DNA from: Amoebophrya sp. A120
Lineage: Eukaryota; Sar; Dinophyceae; Syndiniales; Amoebophryaceae
Direction of reading: 5' to 3'
NCBI GenBank assembly: GCA_905178155.1
Contig: CAJINV010000003.1
Location: 9,617,979 to 9,681,978, forward strand
Length of the DNA stretch: 64,000 nt
This document shows positions 20,990 through 32,326 of the stretch, piece after piece. The position numbers and the translations under genes were made by a program. A model generated the notes under the pieces. It was not told the origin of the DNA. It did no database searches and worked only from the letters and a program-made list of their open reading frames with translations. The first letter of the stretch is position 1. Every line of letters starts with the position of its first letter.

Positions 20990-22828
20990 CTTTCACAACC
21001 ATGGAGCTACTCTCCAGAAGGTACAGGCGTCCGCCCCTTCAGAGGCCTTGTCGCAGGCCTGGCTGCGGCTGCCAGTCATTGCACCGGCGACGCGGCCCAC
21101 AGTGGCAACCAAGGGTGTGCCCGAAGGGCTACGCGGTGCCAGGGCCCGGAATCTGGGCGGGCCGTCCGCGCGCGCATGTGGTGCCGGCGCCCGCCCGGCG
21201 AGTCTGCAATTGTCGGCGCGCGCCCGTCTTCCGAGGTCGCAGGAGACCAGGCAGCGCGGGGACGGGGGCGCGCCCTCCCCCCGGCCCCGCGCTGGTGCCG
21301 CCTGCCTGGTCTGGGCTTTGCGGCCCCCCGGGCTGCAACGGCCTGAAAACCCCGGCCTTTTGTTCACCACGGCACACCCGCTCCCCGATTCCTGCTTCGA
21401 CGGCTCCTGCCGCTGCGGCGGAGGGAATATCGAAAACCGAGGAGGCCCCCTGCTGGCCCCGAGGAGAATTCGCACGGGGCCCGCCCGGCGGCTGGCATCT
21501 TTGTTGCCTACGCCCCCCCCCGAGGGCCCCGGCGCCTGCCCGTTCTTTGTCATCGAAAAAAAAAGGGAGGCGCACGGAAATATAAGCGGCTCCCACTAGA
21601 CGCTGCGCGCCTTGCCATATCCCACCTGCGACCAATGCTGCGGAGCCCTTGGGGGCGCTGGCTATTGCCAAGGCGCCGCGCTGTCGCTTCTCACACAAAG
21701 CGGGCACCGCTCTTGCAGGGAAGAGGGCGGAATCGGCAGGCGGGGCCTCCGCGCTGTGGGCAGTGGCAGGCATATGCATCGTTAGGCCCGGCGGCCGCAT
21801 TTCATTCGGTAAGTAGGCCCCGGCGCGGCCTCCCCGTAGGTATCGCGAAAATAACTGCGGCGCGGGGCAACGGGGGGCAGCAAGGAAAAACGCCGCAACT
21901 TCGCGTCGCCACACTCCCGGGCGGCTGCCCGAAGCCTGAAAAGCATCCATTCCTTCGCCCGGCGCTTTGGTGGACTGGGCAGCCGGGCGGAACAAGCGGC
22001 ACCTATTCACGAATGCAGAAAAAGATGGGCGCCCGGCGGCGCCGGGCCCTGCGGGTTGCAGAGCTGCGGGCCCCGGGGGCGGGTTCCCGGCGTTGCAGGC
22101 CGCATGAACGCCGCCGGCCCGCCCGGGATTCAACCAGCTTCGCGCGTCTTGTCTTTTTGTTCTAGTGGCGCAGGGCCTTGAAAGCGCCACCTGGACACGT
22201 CTATCGGTCGGTCGGAGCCCAAAGGCACGGCGCTAGAGCCCCGCGGTCGGCGATTCCTGAAGGTGCGCGCCCGCCCGGGGGGGCCGCGCCCGCCCGCCCC
22301 TGGCCCCCCCCGGCCCCGGGCTTTCGCCTTCCTAGCCAGGGAAACGGCCCCCCAAGCGCGCGCGGGCGGGCGGCATTCGGGCCGGGCGGAAGGAGATAGC
22401 GAGGCGCCGCGCGCGCGACCACGTGGGGCGCGGGGGCGTTCCGCTTGGCCCTTCTTGCATTTCTAAGCCCCCGCGCCACGGGCCCAGTGAAAGGCTTTCA
22501 TGCGGAAAACGCCCGGGCGGTTTGCCTTTCTAAAACTTCTAACTTTTCCGGTTTTGAAAAAAACAGCCCTACCCATTTTCCCCATCCGCAAATCGGGTGG
22601 GAATCAAATCAAAAAAAGGCGCCCACACTACCCAGGAAGAAATAGGAGGAGAGAGAGACGCCGGCCCGGCGACGCAGACAACCCGATGACAGGAGACTTA
22701 CGACGAGGCGACGGGGCGCGACAAGAAATCAAGACAACCACTCCCAAACCAGAAACCCGACATGACGATCGCGACACGCCCTGCCAGCGCGGCGATCGCA
22801 ACAAACTTCGAAAACCCGACTTGTAATT

Positions 22829-22993
22829 CCCGCCGCTAAAGCCCATCTCTAATTTCCGCCTCTAAAGTCGGCCTCTAAAGTGGGCCTCTAAAGTGGGCCT
22901 CTAAAGTCGGCCGCTAAAGTCGGCCTCTAAAGCCGGCCCCTAAAGCCGGCTTCTAAAACAGCCTCTAAAAAGGCTTCTAAAAAGTCCTCTAAT
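22829..22993. repeat. 13-bp minisatellite, about 13 units
   Basis: The unit is close to GCCTCTAAAGTCG, degenerating to 12-bp units (GCTTCTAAAAAG) at the right-hand end. Units vary mainly at positions 3 and 10-12. Thirteen is not a multiple of three, so it is not a coding repeat. An inverted unit (GACTTTAGAAG) follows at 23,024-23,034. Confidence 0.93.
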
Positions 22994-23003
22994 TGAAATC
23001 ACA

Positions 23004-23178
23004 CACAAAGTCGCGACTTTGTGACTTTAGAAGACGAAATAGAAGAACTCGGGACGCCAAAACCAGAAGCGGAGCCGGAAGATTCCGGCTCCGCTTCACG
23101 CGAACATCCAGTGCCGGACATCCCGAAGTGTTTGCTTCGGACCTGCAGGAGATGGCGTTCGTGTTCGAAACCACGAAC
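23004..23178. repeat. cluster of four perfect inverted repeats
   Basis: A 20-bp perfect palindrome (CACAAAGTCGCGACTTTGTG) lies at 23,004-23,023. A hairpin with two 15-bp arms and a 2-nt loop is at 23,066-23,097 (arm GAAGCGGAGCCGGAA). A 6-bp-arm hairpin is at 23,123-23,140 and a 7-bp-arm hairpin at 23,157-23,178. Four perfect inverted repeats in 175 bp next to a minisatellite are unlikely to be chance. Confidence 0.9.
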
Positions 23179-25194
23179 ATCATCTCCCGGTCCTCGACAA
23201 ACGATCTGCGTCTTCGAGCCAGCGGCGCATGAGCGGGGATGCGAAGAGGCGCAGACCGCGTCGCGTCTCCAGAGAAGACGGGCAGGGCCCGCGCCTACCA
23301 CCCACATTGTGCGCCACCCTCTACACCCACCCACAACCGCCCTGCTTGTTCAAAATAGCGCGGCACTACTTTACCCAAAAACCAGCCCTGCCGAACCCCA
23401 AGAGACGAAGAAGGGGCGCGCCAGTGCTGTGTTGGGGAAACGACCAAAAACACCGCCCCCCGGGGGACTACGAAGGAAGAGAACCGCCCCGCGCTCACGC
23501 TGGGGGCCCAACACGATTAGAAGAAATGGGCGCCCGGAATTTTTTAAAGGCCGGAAAAATTAGCAGGATTTTAGAACGGAAATCCGCCCGGGGTGTTTCC
23601 GCATGAAGGCTTGGCGCGCGGGCGGCGCGACAAGAAGCGGATCCGGATGCCCGAACGCAATATCCGGCAAGCCCGAGCTGGGTGGCTCGCCGGCGCGGGC
23701 AGGCAGCTGAAAGCGACAGCACGGGGGCGCGGGCGGCCACGCACTGCTTGGTCCGTGTTTGCATTTCGGCGCCCCGGCGTTTCGGAGCAAAAAAAGCCCG
23801 CGCAGCGCGCAGCAGGCCGGGCCGGGTCGCGCGGCAGAAATCCCCGCCCCGCGGCCGTCTGGTGCCGGCCGGAAGCATGGTCTCCTCCGCCCCGAACCGG
23901 CCCTCCCCGTCGCAGTCGGCAATACCCGCCTGCCTGCCCGCGGGAATCGCCCCCCGCCAGGCCCCGGGCCGAAGCCGAGCGCGCCGCCGCAAGTGGCGCG
24001 CCTTCCTTCTTTCATGGCTGCAATGCAAATGGGGCGGCGCGGCCGGACGAGCCACGGGCCGAGGGGAAATGGAGCTGCGCTACAGGAAGCCGCGCGACAG
24101 GAGGCTGCGCGCCCAGTGCCGGAACGGGAAAGCAGCATCAGCACCGGGGCGGGCACATCCAGAAAACTGCGGCATAGCCTGGCACAGTCCCGCAACGCAA
24201 GAAAAAGGGCCAGTGGCGGAGCTGCGCAGCTCGCCGAAAAGCGGTCAGGCGGAAGGGAAGCAAGGCTACTAGGCCCTTTGGGCCACCACAGTGCCTCGCA
24301 CGAGGGGGTATGGCCTCCTGCCGGAAAGCTGATGCTCCCGGAATTCTAGTAGGGCCCCCCGGAAGGCGCTGCGGCCCACGGCCTCCCCTCCGTCCTGGCG
24401 CGCCACAGCGAGCCACCCAGAGTCGAACGGCAGCCGCCAATTTTGCCGCGGTGGGTGGAAGAGGTCAGTCGCCTTTGGTCCCGAAAGGGCGGGCAGCAAC
24501 GAAAAGGGGAGCCGCCCGCTGAGCCGGCGCAGAAAACGAAGGCCCTGCCGGTGCGTCGCCGCGCAGCAAGCACGGACGCCGGCGTGGCGTTCGGGGATCA
24601 CGTGCGGGCACGCGTAGCGGCGGTGCGGCTGAGCACGAAAAGCCCGCCCGGCCCGCCTCGCTCACTCTTTTTCTTGGGGCGCAAGCACCAAGTGGATTTG
24701 GGCAGGTGGCTTGGTGGGCGTTTCAGGCGTTGCCCGGGCGTCTGGGCTACCAGCCCGTGCGCAAAACTCTTTGCGAGTTCCGCAGGGTTCCAGTTTGCGC
24801 CTGCCCGTCTTTCCTTTCTTCTAAATTTTTTCTGCTGCCCCGCGTCAGATTGTGCCCCCCAGTCGCCGGGTCTTGCTCCGCTCTTTGCGCGAGACTCCAG
24901 CATGTCGGAGCGGCATCCGTTAACGCGTAATAATTGGAAACCTATACCGCGCTCGTATGGCAGGCGCGTCGGCTTCGTCGGCTGATATGCGCTTTGCGTT
25001 TGCGCGCCCCCACATGAGCGTTTTTTTACCGTCTTGTCACCCGAAGTACCTATTTAATCTCACAAGCATTGGCGCGTTCTCTGGCTACAACAGAAACGCT
25101 CAGATGCTCTTCTCAAGGTCAAGGCTCCTAATTACACTTAGCTTCAGAAAGATACACAGCAGAGGAAACACACCCAAGCACCCCGTGACCCACC

Positions 25195-26793
25195 TCATAA
25201 GTTTTGCACATAATTTTTCATCCGCTCGCGCTGTTCTGGAGGCAGCTCGCTTTTGTTAGCCTCAATTGAGCTGCCGACACTACCACCAGGGAGCATCATC
25301 TCCTGGGACCCACATTTTTCCGCTACCGCTCTCCGTGGACCTCTTTCCCAAATGCGATCGGTGTCAACGGACGTGTCTATGTAGTCGCAATCTCGGTCAC
25401 GCCGCGTCTGCTTTTCTTGCCAAACTCGTGCGCGCATCTTCTCGTACGAAAATTGCAGGATGTACTGTGGATCAAACCGGCGACAGTCGAATTCTGCAAC
25501 AACATGATAGAGTTGTAACGATTTACCGCCAGGCCCGTCCTTGAGATACGTTTCATCGTCCTCGCCGCGGCTCATTAGCCACGAGCTTGTCCCCTTTTCT
25601 GCCCCCGTCAATCCGTGTGCCTTGACGTCTTCTCGCCAGTCATTCTGTATCTTTTCATAAGGGGAGTGCCGAAGTGGAGCAATGTCCAGCTTTCGGCGAA
25701 TCTCGCGGATGACCTGCAGCGGGATGAGGGCTTCGACCTTCACCACTCCAACGCGTTCAAGCTCATCATGAGTTTGCTTCAAAAAAGAATAGCTGTAATG
25801 CGGGTAGTTCGAATCCACCAAGCATCTACTATCGTTTCCTTCCTGCGACCTGCAACTGCGAGTCCGGTTGTCTATCCCACCCTCAAGAAGACCTTCAAGC
25901 TTTTTGTCTTGTGTCACCATCCGGTTCCAGGTGGCCTCATCCAGAAGCTGTTCTGCAAACCACTCCACCGCTCCTTGCGCTTTTTTGATACTATCAACAG
26001 ACACGCGAGCAAGACTGGGAGAATGCTGGAAGTGCTGCGACAGAAAGCCCCGTGCTACCCAGTGATTCGCGAGGACCGCGGGCACGTTCGCTTCAAGGAG
26101 TTCCTCCTCGTGCGCTCTTCCATCCGCACGGACATAATTGCCGGAGCCTGCAGCTGCGATCGCGCGGTCGTCGAACTGGCTGCTACTATCTCCTTTTTGC
26201 ATTTTGGTCAACATTTTGGCTAGCCTCGCGGCGCTAGTGTTTCCTGTACGTTCGCTCTCCTCTCGTTTCCGCTCGTCTAAATCCTCCGGAAGGCGCACGC
26301 GAGACTTTGGCTGCTGTATTCTGTCAGGGTTTCGACGCGGAGATTCTATCAGCTCACTACGAGACGGAGTCTGTCCATGCGACATCTCGCAGACCGGCAG
26401 AGAAGTCAGACTTAGCCATTTGTGTGCAGCATCCGGGTCCTTTTCAGCTTGCATCCAGCAGTAAACGTGGTGCTGAATCGGGGCAAGCAACGACGCTGCA
26501 CGCTGTAGCTTGTGCGTGAACTCGATTTCGCGATCTGGGCGAAAAGCTGTATCAAACCTGAGACTAGAGCGCTCTACACAGGGGACCTGGTTCGCACAGC
26601 GCGTCCCACGTCTGTTGACCACCAGAAACCCGACCACCGCACCACCAGAAAACAGGAAGATACTCGGAGCACGGCTCCGCCATACTATCCAGCGGCTGCT
26701 GCGCCCGACACGGACGTCGTACGCGAAAGATCGCCACGCGTGAACAGCCACCTTGATATGAGGCGCCACCAGTCCGCCTCTGAGACAAATCAA
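25195..26793 (-). CDS. unidentified protein, possible N-terminal membrane anchor
   Basis: An uninterrupted 532-codon minus-strand frame ends at TGA 25,195-25,197 (...RMKNYVQNL). The first codon at 26,793 is TTG. The first in-frame ATG is at 26,454 (MQAEKDPDAAH), but the 113 codons before it read as protein and include a hydrophobic stretch (SIFLFSGGAVVGFLVV), so a 5' exon joined near 26,780 (TTTGTCTCAG acceptor) is likely. The N-terminal Arg-rich, acid-poor sequence plus one hydrophobic helix would fit a mitochondrial inner-membrane protein; this is inference only. The rest is charged with helical stretches (EEELLEANVPAVLANHW, SFLKQTHDELERVGVV). No domain is recognised. Moderate GC and lack of low complexity support a true gene. 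Confidence 0.65.
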   Translation of the reverse strand: MICLRGGLVAPHIKVAVHAWRSFAYDVRVGRSSRWIVWRSRAPSIFLFSGGAVVGFLVVNRRGTRCANQVPCVERSSLRFDTAFRPDREIEFTHKLQRAASLLAPIQHHVYCWMQAEKDPDAAHKWLSLTSLPVCEMSHGQTPSRSELIESPRRNPDRIQQPKSRVRLPEDLDERKREESERTGNTSAARLAKMLTKMQKGDSSSQFDDRAIAAAGSGNYVRADGRAHEEELLEANVPAVLANHWVARGFLSQHFQHSPSLARVSVDSIKKAQGAVEWFAEQLLDEATWNRMVTQDKKLEGLLEGGIDNRTRSCRSQEGNDSRCLVDSNYPHYSYSFLKQTHDELERVGVVKVEALIPLQVIREIRRKLDIAPLRHSPYEKIQNDWREDVKAHGLTGAEKGTSSWLMSRGEDDETYLKDGPGGKSLQLYHVVAEFDCRRFDPQYILQFSYEKMRARVWQEKQTRRDRDCDYIDTSVDTDRIWERGPRRAVAEKCGSQEMMLPGGSVGSSIEANKSELPPEQRERMKNYVQNL

Positions 26794-27834
26794 TAATGCT
26801 TTTCCGCCCAGGAGAAAGATGGCGACTCACAATTAATTTACCAGGGCCCATTTGCCATAAAGCAGACATCGACAATGCCTAGCTGTTTCCATATCACACC
26901 CTGGAAGAAAAGCCGATCTGCAAAACCTCCAGCGAAATTCTTATCGAGTATCTAAGCCACTTGACGCATCAACAGTCATTGACAGAGTGATGGATCAGCG
27001 CTATCAATAATAGACATACAAAGTGCCTTCAACTGGCTGGCGAGGTACGGATGAAGCTGGAAAGAAGCAATCACAAAGAAATGCACAGTTCAATCGCTCA
27101 ACAGGGGCGCAGGGAAACGACGCTCCATATCGGCGCACGTGCCCCATTCTTACAAGCGCGCTCGTTGGCGTGCTATGCGTCTGGTTGGGAAATTCGTATT
27201 TCCACGGCCCCCCGGTATTATGGCAACAGTACTAAAAACTCCAACTCCGTGTCAGAAGGAAGCGCGGTGGAAGACGTTCGCTGCAGCTTGTGTTTGGCGT
27301 GCGGATCTACCCTAGGTGGTAATTTGTCGAACTGCACGCGGCAGACCTGGCGACATCGGTTCCAAGCAGCTTGCTGCAACACAAAGATGAACAAGCACAG
27401 TAGAAGCAAGTCACTTCACGCAAAAACGAAGCAAGTCGACCCATCGTCACTTGAGAGTGCACACCTCCCGTGTGGTCGTACAGCTGCGACCGAATGATAT
27501 CGATAAAGATACAGCATTTAGCATGATGCTGTGCGATCCACGCTGTATTTAGATAGGCCACTAAGCGGCATGGTAGTAAGCTCTGTATCAATCAGCGCCC
27601 TCCGGATCAAAAGCTCTCTCAAAACCGAAAAGGCAGCATGAGCATTTTAAAATGGCTTCTCAACCTACATCGGTGGACTTCTTAGAGAACACTCCTGATT
27701 AGTGTGTCGCGGTAAGTTTTCTGGTATTCTGTGTCAGTGCGATTGTGGGAAGACATGCGGAGCGTTACAGCATGGTAGGTTTGCCCGCGGCGGGTGGCGT
27801 AGGAGTTAAGATTCCAGGTCTAGTCACCAAGCTT
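26794..27834. other. intergenic stretch, one weak candidate exon
   Basis: Moderate GC with no confident gene. A plus-strand frame at 27,023-27,235 (70 codons, GTG first, no ATG) encodes a peptide with one hydrophobic segment (PILTSALVGVLCVWLG). It could be a terminal exon behind a CATACAAAG acceptor but runs against the direction of its neighbours, so it is not called. No other structure was found. Confidence 0.4.
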
Positions 27835-28699
27835 TCAGTGCTTCTTGCGCTGCGCTGCAATTGCCTCGGTCATTTCTTCGCGCTTCTTCTTCCCCCGCTT
27901 GTGCGTACCGAGTCGCTTCTTAGCATACCTGATTCAAATTTTTAGTAAGTAAGGCATATCTACATGAGTCGTACCATTTTGAGACTACGAAACACACCAC
28001 TTCAAACAGCCTCCGCAAAATCAAAACTGCTTCCATTTCCATTCACAATTGCAGTCAGCAGTAGAAAATATAATACTTCAGCGCACGCTTCAGGGAAGAA
28101 GCAGATCCCATTTTGATCAACTCCATAACCCGGCGCTCGTACGGTGCGAATCCTGCTGTTTCTCGCACAACCTCCCTCACCAAAGCAACCCTGTAGTGAT
28201 TTAGCTTGGGTTTTGAAGATGGAATGGTGCCTAATATACAACGTTCCTGATGTTGTAGAAAGCTCGCTTGCAACGCCTTCAAGGCAACGAGCACTACTAG
28301 GCCTCCGAGCTTCTATATGACTTCGATGAAAAGTAGGGCCCAGCGAATATCTAATTCCGAAATCTGCTCAGATCTACAGCCACGACCCAGGTAGAGACTA
28401 TATGTTGCTATCAGATATCGTTTGACGACGGTAGACACCTCCAGTAGGAGTATATTCCAGCACGCCAATACTGAATTGTTTCCGTTCACTAGACAGGAGG
28501 GGGAACATCTCTGGCCGTCGAACTTGAGAGAATAGAGATGTGGCATCATGATCATACGCCATCTGACAAAAGGAAAAAATATGTAACTTGGATACTTCGA
28601 GCTGAGCTTGCCTTTCATGTTGGACGGACGTTGCTTCAACTCCCGAACGGTCGTGATGTGCCCGCGGTCGCGGCCGGCTGCAATCCCGCTTCGCGCCAT
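27835..28699 (-). CDS. RPL36: large-subunit ribosomal protein eL36, three exons
   Basis: Exons are 28,596-28,699 (104 nt), 28,077-28,190 (114 nt) and 27,835-27,928 (94 nt). Introns are 405 and 148 nt, both GT-AG. The spliced frame is 312 nt, 103 residues, against about 105 for animal eL36. The first exon encodes [14 protein letters not shown] and the KGKLSSK start of the conserved core; the second has [17 protein letters not shown], the family signature, and KRALK; the third gives [17 protein letters not shown], the basic C terminus. From KGK to AGF the spacing equals that of the animal protein, which confirms the first junction. eL36 is a structural component of the cytosolic 60S subunit. 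An odd feature is extra residues (GSASSL) between MELIKM and KRALK. The second intron starts GTAT and is followed by GTAT. Confidence 0.95.
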
Positions 28700-30036
28700 T
28701 CTGAACTCTGTCTTTCCACAATTCTAGTCCTGACGATAATGTCCCTGAATGAAAAAAAGTGATAAAGGGCTCGAAAATCAAATATGACTTGGCAAACCGA
28801 ACCAAACATGGTAAGTAAAGAAATTAGAGTCTCATTGTCATTCGCGAAGGATTTCGTACGACAATAAAGTCACATTTCGGTAGAGGTCAGGCCCTCCAGT
28901 CAAGATCCAACATTGACGCAATAGCGGCGCACAAACGACCAGCATTCTACGATCATCCGGATCATGGTAGCATCATGGAATTTGATCCTTTGTTCTGAAA
29001 AAAGATCGACATATTGGTAGTCTGCCTCTTGACGCGGGTGTGTTGCATCGCTTCGATTTCTGTGGCCCAGATCCAAATTGATCGCTTTTGAGTTTCCATT
29101 TCCTCATCTCGTCTGGGATCTACTCCTAGCAGCCTCATCTCAACTTTTTTTTTAATAAGAGAAATCACAGATCAAAATCAGCGAGTTAGCACATGGACAA
29201 CTTCAGATCGGAAGTTCTGGAACAAAAAGAAGAGAGCAAGCGTTCTCCTTCAGAATGCATGCTTGAGTTACGCACGCACAGTAGACCCGTGCAAGATTTT
29301 TTTCTCCAAGAGGACCCATCGCAACAGAGTTCCGAGTTGGCGAAACTCCAACAACATCCGAAAGTACAAGTTTAAGTTGTTTGATGGCTACAATGAAATA
29401 AAGAGCTTGCCGCAACTTCAACGCGGCCTCCGGAAATTTCAGACGCTAGAGCGCGCGAAATAGCAGAAGTATGTGCATTTTTCCCGTGATACTTTTTCTC
29501 ATCGCAACGGGGTCTGAAGTGACGCAGACCGCCATCAAAGACGAGAGACATGCAACAAAAACAGATTGATGTGGCATTTAAGTTGGCGGTCACTGCACGC
29601 TGTTAATACTGACGGCAAGATGCATACCTACTACCCACGGAGGAGGAGTTCAACATCTACTTAGTAAAGCAAGAGTCTAGGTCTGTGGGGTGCCATATCT
29701 GCCCGTAGCAGAGACTGACTGCACTCGCGTTCTGTCTGAGATAGAATCTCCTCGCCTTCAGCGGAGGAGGCATAGTGAAAAATACTTGATCTTCATTTTG
29801 ATCATAATTCGTAAAACAAAACAGGTGGTCAATTTCACATTTATTTTTATGTTGGTCTTGATGTTTCGTTACATTGACATTCATTGTGTTTCTATGAAAA
29901 CTATCTCCAGGAAATGAAAAGTAAGATCATATAAACATTGCAGGAAGGCCTGACCGAAGGACCCGAGTACAACCAGTCATGACATTAAGCAACAAGACTA
30001 GAAAATTAGGACCAACAATCGTCGCCTGATGATCCA
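28700..30036. other. intergenic stretch with two weak plus-strand candidate exons
   Basis: No confident gene. A plus-strand frame with ATG at 29,193 (60 codons to 29,375) is acidic and Gln/Glu-rich. Another open stretch at about 29,679-29,917 is protein-like for 40 codons, then becomes AT-rich and hydrophobic. They could be exons of an unknown plus-strand gene, but no splice path closes convincingly. The 28,700-28,800 part is the probable 5' UTR of eL36. Confidence 0.35.
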
Positions 30037-32326
30037 TCACGCATTTAGATAGCTAGTGGGGTCGATCTGCTCGGGGCACTCCGTGATTTGCACCTCGAAG
30101 CGAGCCTGAACGTCCTCCAACACCTTTTTATCCTCATCCGTCGCCGTGAAGGTAATTGCCAGACCTTTGGTCCCGAAACGCCCAGCGCGCCCAACACGAT
30201 GCAGGTACGAATCCGAATCCGCAGGCATGTCGTAATTGATGACGACATTCACCTTTTCAATGTCGATTCCTCGTCCGAATAAATCCGTAGCGACCATGAT
30301 CCGCTTTTGAAATTCCTTAAACGCCTTGTAGCGCTCGATCCGCTCGGTCTGCTTCAAACCCGAGTGAACTGCTACGGACGGAAAGCTGCATTCCTGTAAC
30401 AGCTTATCGAGCGCGATCGCTCGCTGAACCGACTTCACGAAGATGATAACCTGTGTAAAATCAAACGCGATTGTGTTTGGGCGACAATAGTGTTACTGCT
30501 GATAGTTATCATTATCCTTGCGGATTCCGAAAGGAGACCAGGCTGCTCCCAGTAGAGCCTAGGACATAAAAACTGCTACCCAGTCAACATGGTGCGGTTT
30601 TTTCGCATCACATTTTTTCGTCAAACATGAACTCCATGAAGTATCATTTGGTACCTGATTGAATTGAAGGATGTCCAGCAAATCATTCAACTTCCGATTT
30701 TTTTTCGCCTCGTCCAGCTTTACGTAGTATTGGAGAAGCCCATGCAGTGTCAGCTTGCTTTCCTCGTCGACCCGAATTTCATGCGGGTTCTGCATGAACT
30801 TTTTGCAGACATCCCGAATCTCCTTCGTCATGGTAGCGGAAAACATCATAACTGTAGATATTTCATGATTCCATAACGACAGTCACGCATTCCAATTCGA
30901 CTAAAAACCTCCACGTGACACTGGAAAGAAAAAGTACACATGCAGATACAAATATCGGACGTCCGTCGCAGCTGTCGGAAATAGTAGTGGCAACAGCGTA
31001 TAATTTGGAGAGCGACGATAATGGAGCAACTGCCAAAATTTACATGAACGAATCTCGCTGTCTCACCTTGCTTTTTTTTGGGGCATTGGATGAAAATCTT
31101 CTGCACGTCTTGGCGCATATCCGCTTTCTCCAAGCACTTGTCGCATTCGTCTAAAATAAACTGCTTCACGTCACCAAGAGCCAAGGCCTTGTCCTTCAAC
31201 AGCGCAAGTACACGACCTGTGTATGAAATCGATCATATGAAATCACAAAGGGAGAGCGTTCCACAGCCTAATTGCTTCTGCATCAGGCTGCCAGAGACAT
31301 GCTGTACTAACATCATCCAGACACACACAGCAAGCAAGCGTACCCGGAGTTCCAATAACAATGTGCGGCGAGGTTTCCGTCTCCTTAAGCAGTTTCTTGT
31401 CTTCCGCAATGGGCGTGCCACCGTACACAACTGCCACCTTGCACCAGGCGAAGTACTTCGCGAACCTTGTAAAATGTGCCGCTTTTCTCTTTTGCCACTA
31501 AGTCAGGTGCAGCGCAATCATCGAGACCTCTGTTCCAGGGAGGCGGATTTAATCTTAATCACATCACTCAATATCAGATAGTAGTTGTGCCGATTAAAAA
31601 ACAAACAAACCAATGGAATCTTGCTTCGTTTGTACCGGTCATACTCCTTTTTGATCTGGTACGCGAGTTCGCGAGCATGGCACAACACCAAGACTTGCAG
31701 CTTGTTTTTTTTCTCTTCTTTGCCCTCTTCGATCGGAACTTGGCCATCCTCCAATCCCTGCAGTGTGCTTAGCACGAACACGGCTGTCTTTCCCATTCCC
31801 GACTTCGCCTGACACAGGACGTCGGTACCTGTATGTAAAATATTGAGAAAAACTCAAAGCGACGTTTTCAGCCAGTATCATGCTATCGGCGCTCGGTGGT
31901 CGAAAGACTAGACAAACAGACACACAATCTGATACCCAACACGGCCTGGGGAATGCACTCGTGCTGCACCTCGGACGGATGTTCAAAGCCGCAATCAACG
32001 ACAGCTCTCTGCAATTCGGCCTTCAAGAGAAAGTCACGAAACCCGCTGGCGTGGATGCCGATGTAATTACCTGATTGCGAGGTGTAAAGGTAAACTCTGA
32101 CTGTGACATTCGTACGCATAAGAGCCACCGGGGCAACAGGCAGTCCCTGCAAAAAAGCAAAAGTCTTGTATTGCAAAGCTCAGGAACTGGCAAATCGATA
32201 TCAAACATTCCTGATGAAAACACAGAGTTGCTCCGAACCTTTCTTCGCCTCGCCGGTCTGTGCCTGCTGATCGAAGGTTTGGTCTTCCTCGAAGTCGGGA
32301 AGTGCATCCTCATCGTGGCTCGCCAT
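30037..32326 (-). CDS. SUB2: DECD-box RNA helicase UAP56/Sub2 (DDX39 family), seven exons
   Basis: Exons are 32,239-32,326, 31,936-32,070, 31,636-31,828, 31,344-31,465, 31,067-31,216, 30,655-30,851 and 30,037-30,450. The six GT-AG introns are 168, 107, 170, 127, 215 and 204 nt. Joined, they give 1,299 nt and 432 residues, against 428 in human UAP56, with every phase consistent. Seen in order are the Q-motif region ([15 protein letters not shown]), Walker A (AKSGMGKT, 82-89), [17 protein letters not shown] (202-205), SAT (234-236), [12 protein letters not shown] (348-359) and HRVGRAGR (379-386). DECD instead of DEAD, the [12 protein letters not shown] stretch and the C terminus identify the UAP56/Sub2 family. 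These nuclear ATPases act in spliceosome assembly and couple splicing to mRNA export through the TREX complex. The start ATG precedes an acidic N terminus ([18 protein letters not shown]) typical of the family. Confidence 0.97.

Larger units (their letters stand above)
14435..20994 (+). mobile_element. Ty1/copia LTR retrotransposon with target-site duplication
   Basis: The element spans 14,440-20,989 and is flanked by the 5-bp direct repeat CTTTC at 14,435-14,439 and 20,990-20,994, as expected for integrase-mediated insertion. It has two near-identical LTRs, a Gag frame ending in a zinc knuckle, and Pol in the order protease, integrase, reverse transcriptase, RNase H, which defines the copia (Pseudoviridae-like) order. 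The LTRs differ by three substitutions and one 4-nt insertion, so the copy is fairly young. Gag and Pol are in the same frame, separated by one UGA. One frame break inside RNase H makes this copy probably inactive on its own. GC and codon use differ from the GC-rich flanks. Confidence 0.97.
20995..25194. other. GC-rich non-coding block with minisatellite and hairpins
   Basis: Frames such as 21,129-22,190 minus are long but low-complexity and overlap frames on the other strand, so none is called. The stretch holds the 13-bp minisatellite (22,829-22,993) and a hairpin cluster (23,004-23,178). From about 24,890 GC falls, giving about 300 bp of moderate-GC sequence before the next gene's 3' end in which I see no feature. 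Confidence 0.6.

Noticed and set aside
22829-22993. CRISPR-like array
   Set aside because: Units are contiguous 12-13-bp tandem repeats with no unique spacers, in a eukaryotic context.
25800-25825. T-loop-like AGTTCGAATC
   Set aside because: It lies inside the 532-codon frame and has no tRNA fold.
28398-28805. Minus-strand frame of 135 codons covering eL36 exon 1
   Set aside because: It uses a different frame from eL36; its later part lies within eL36 intron 1, and the conserved eL36 frame explains exon 1.
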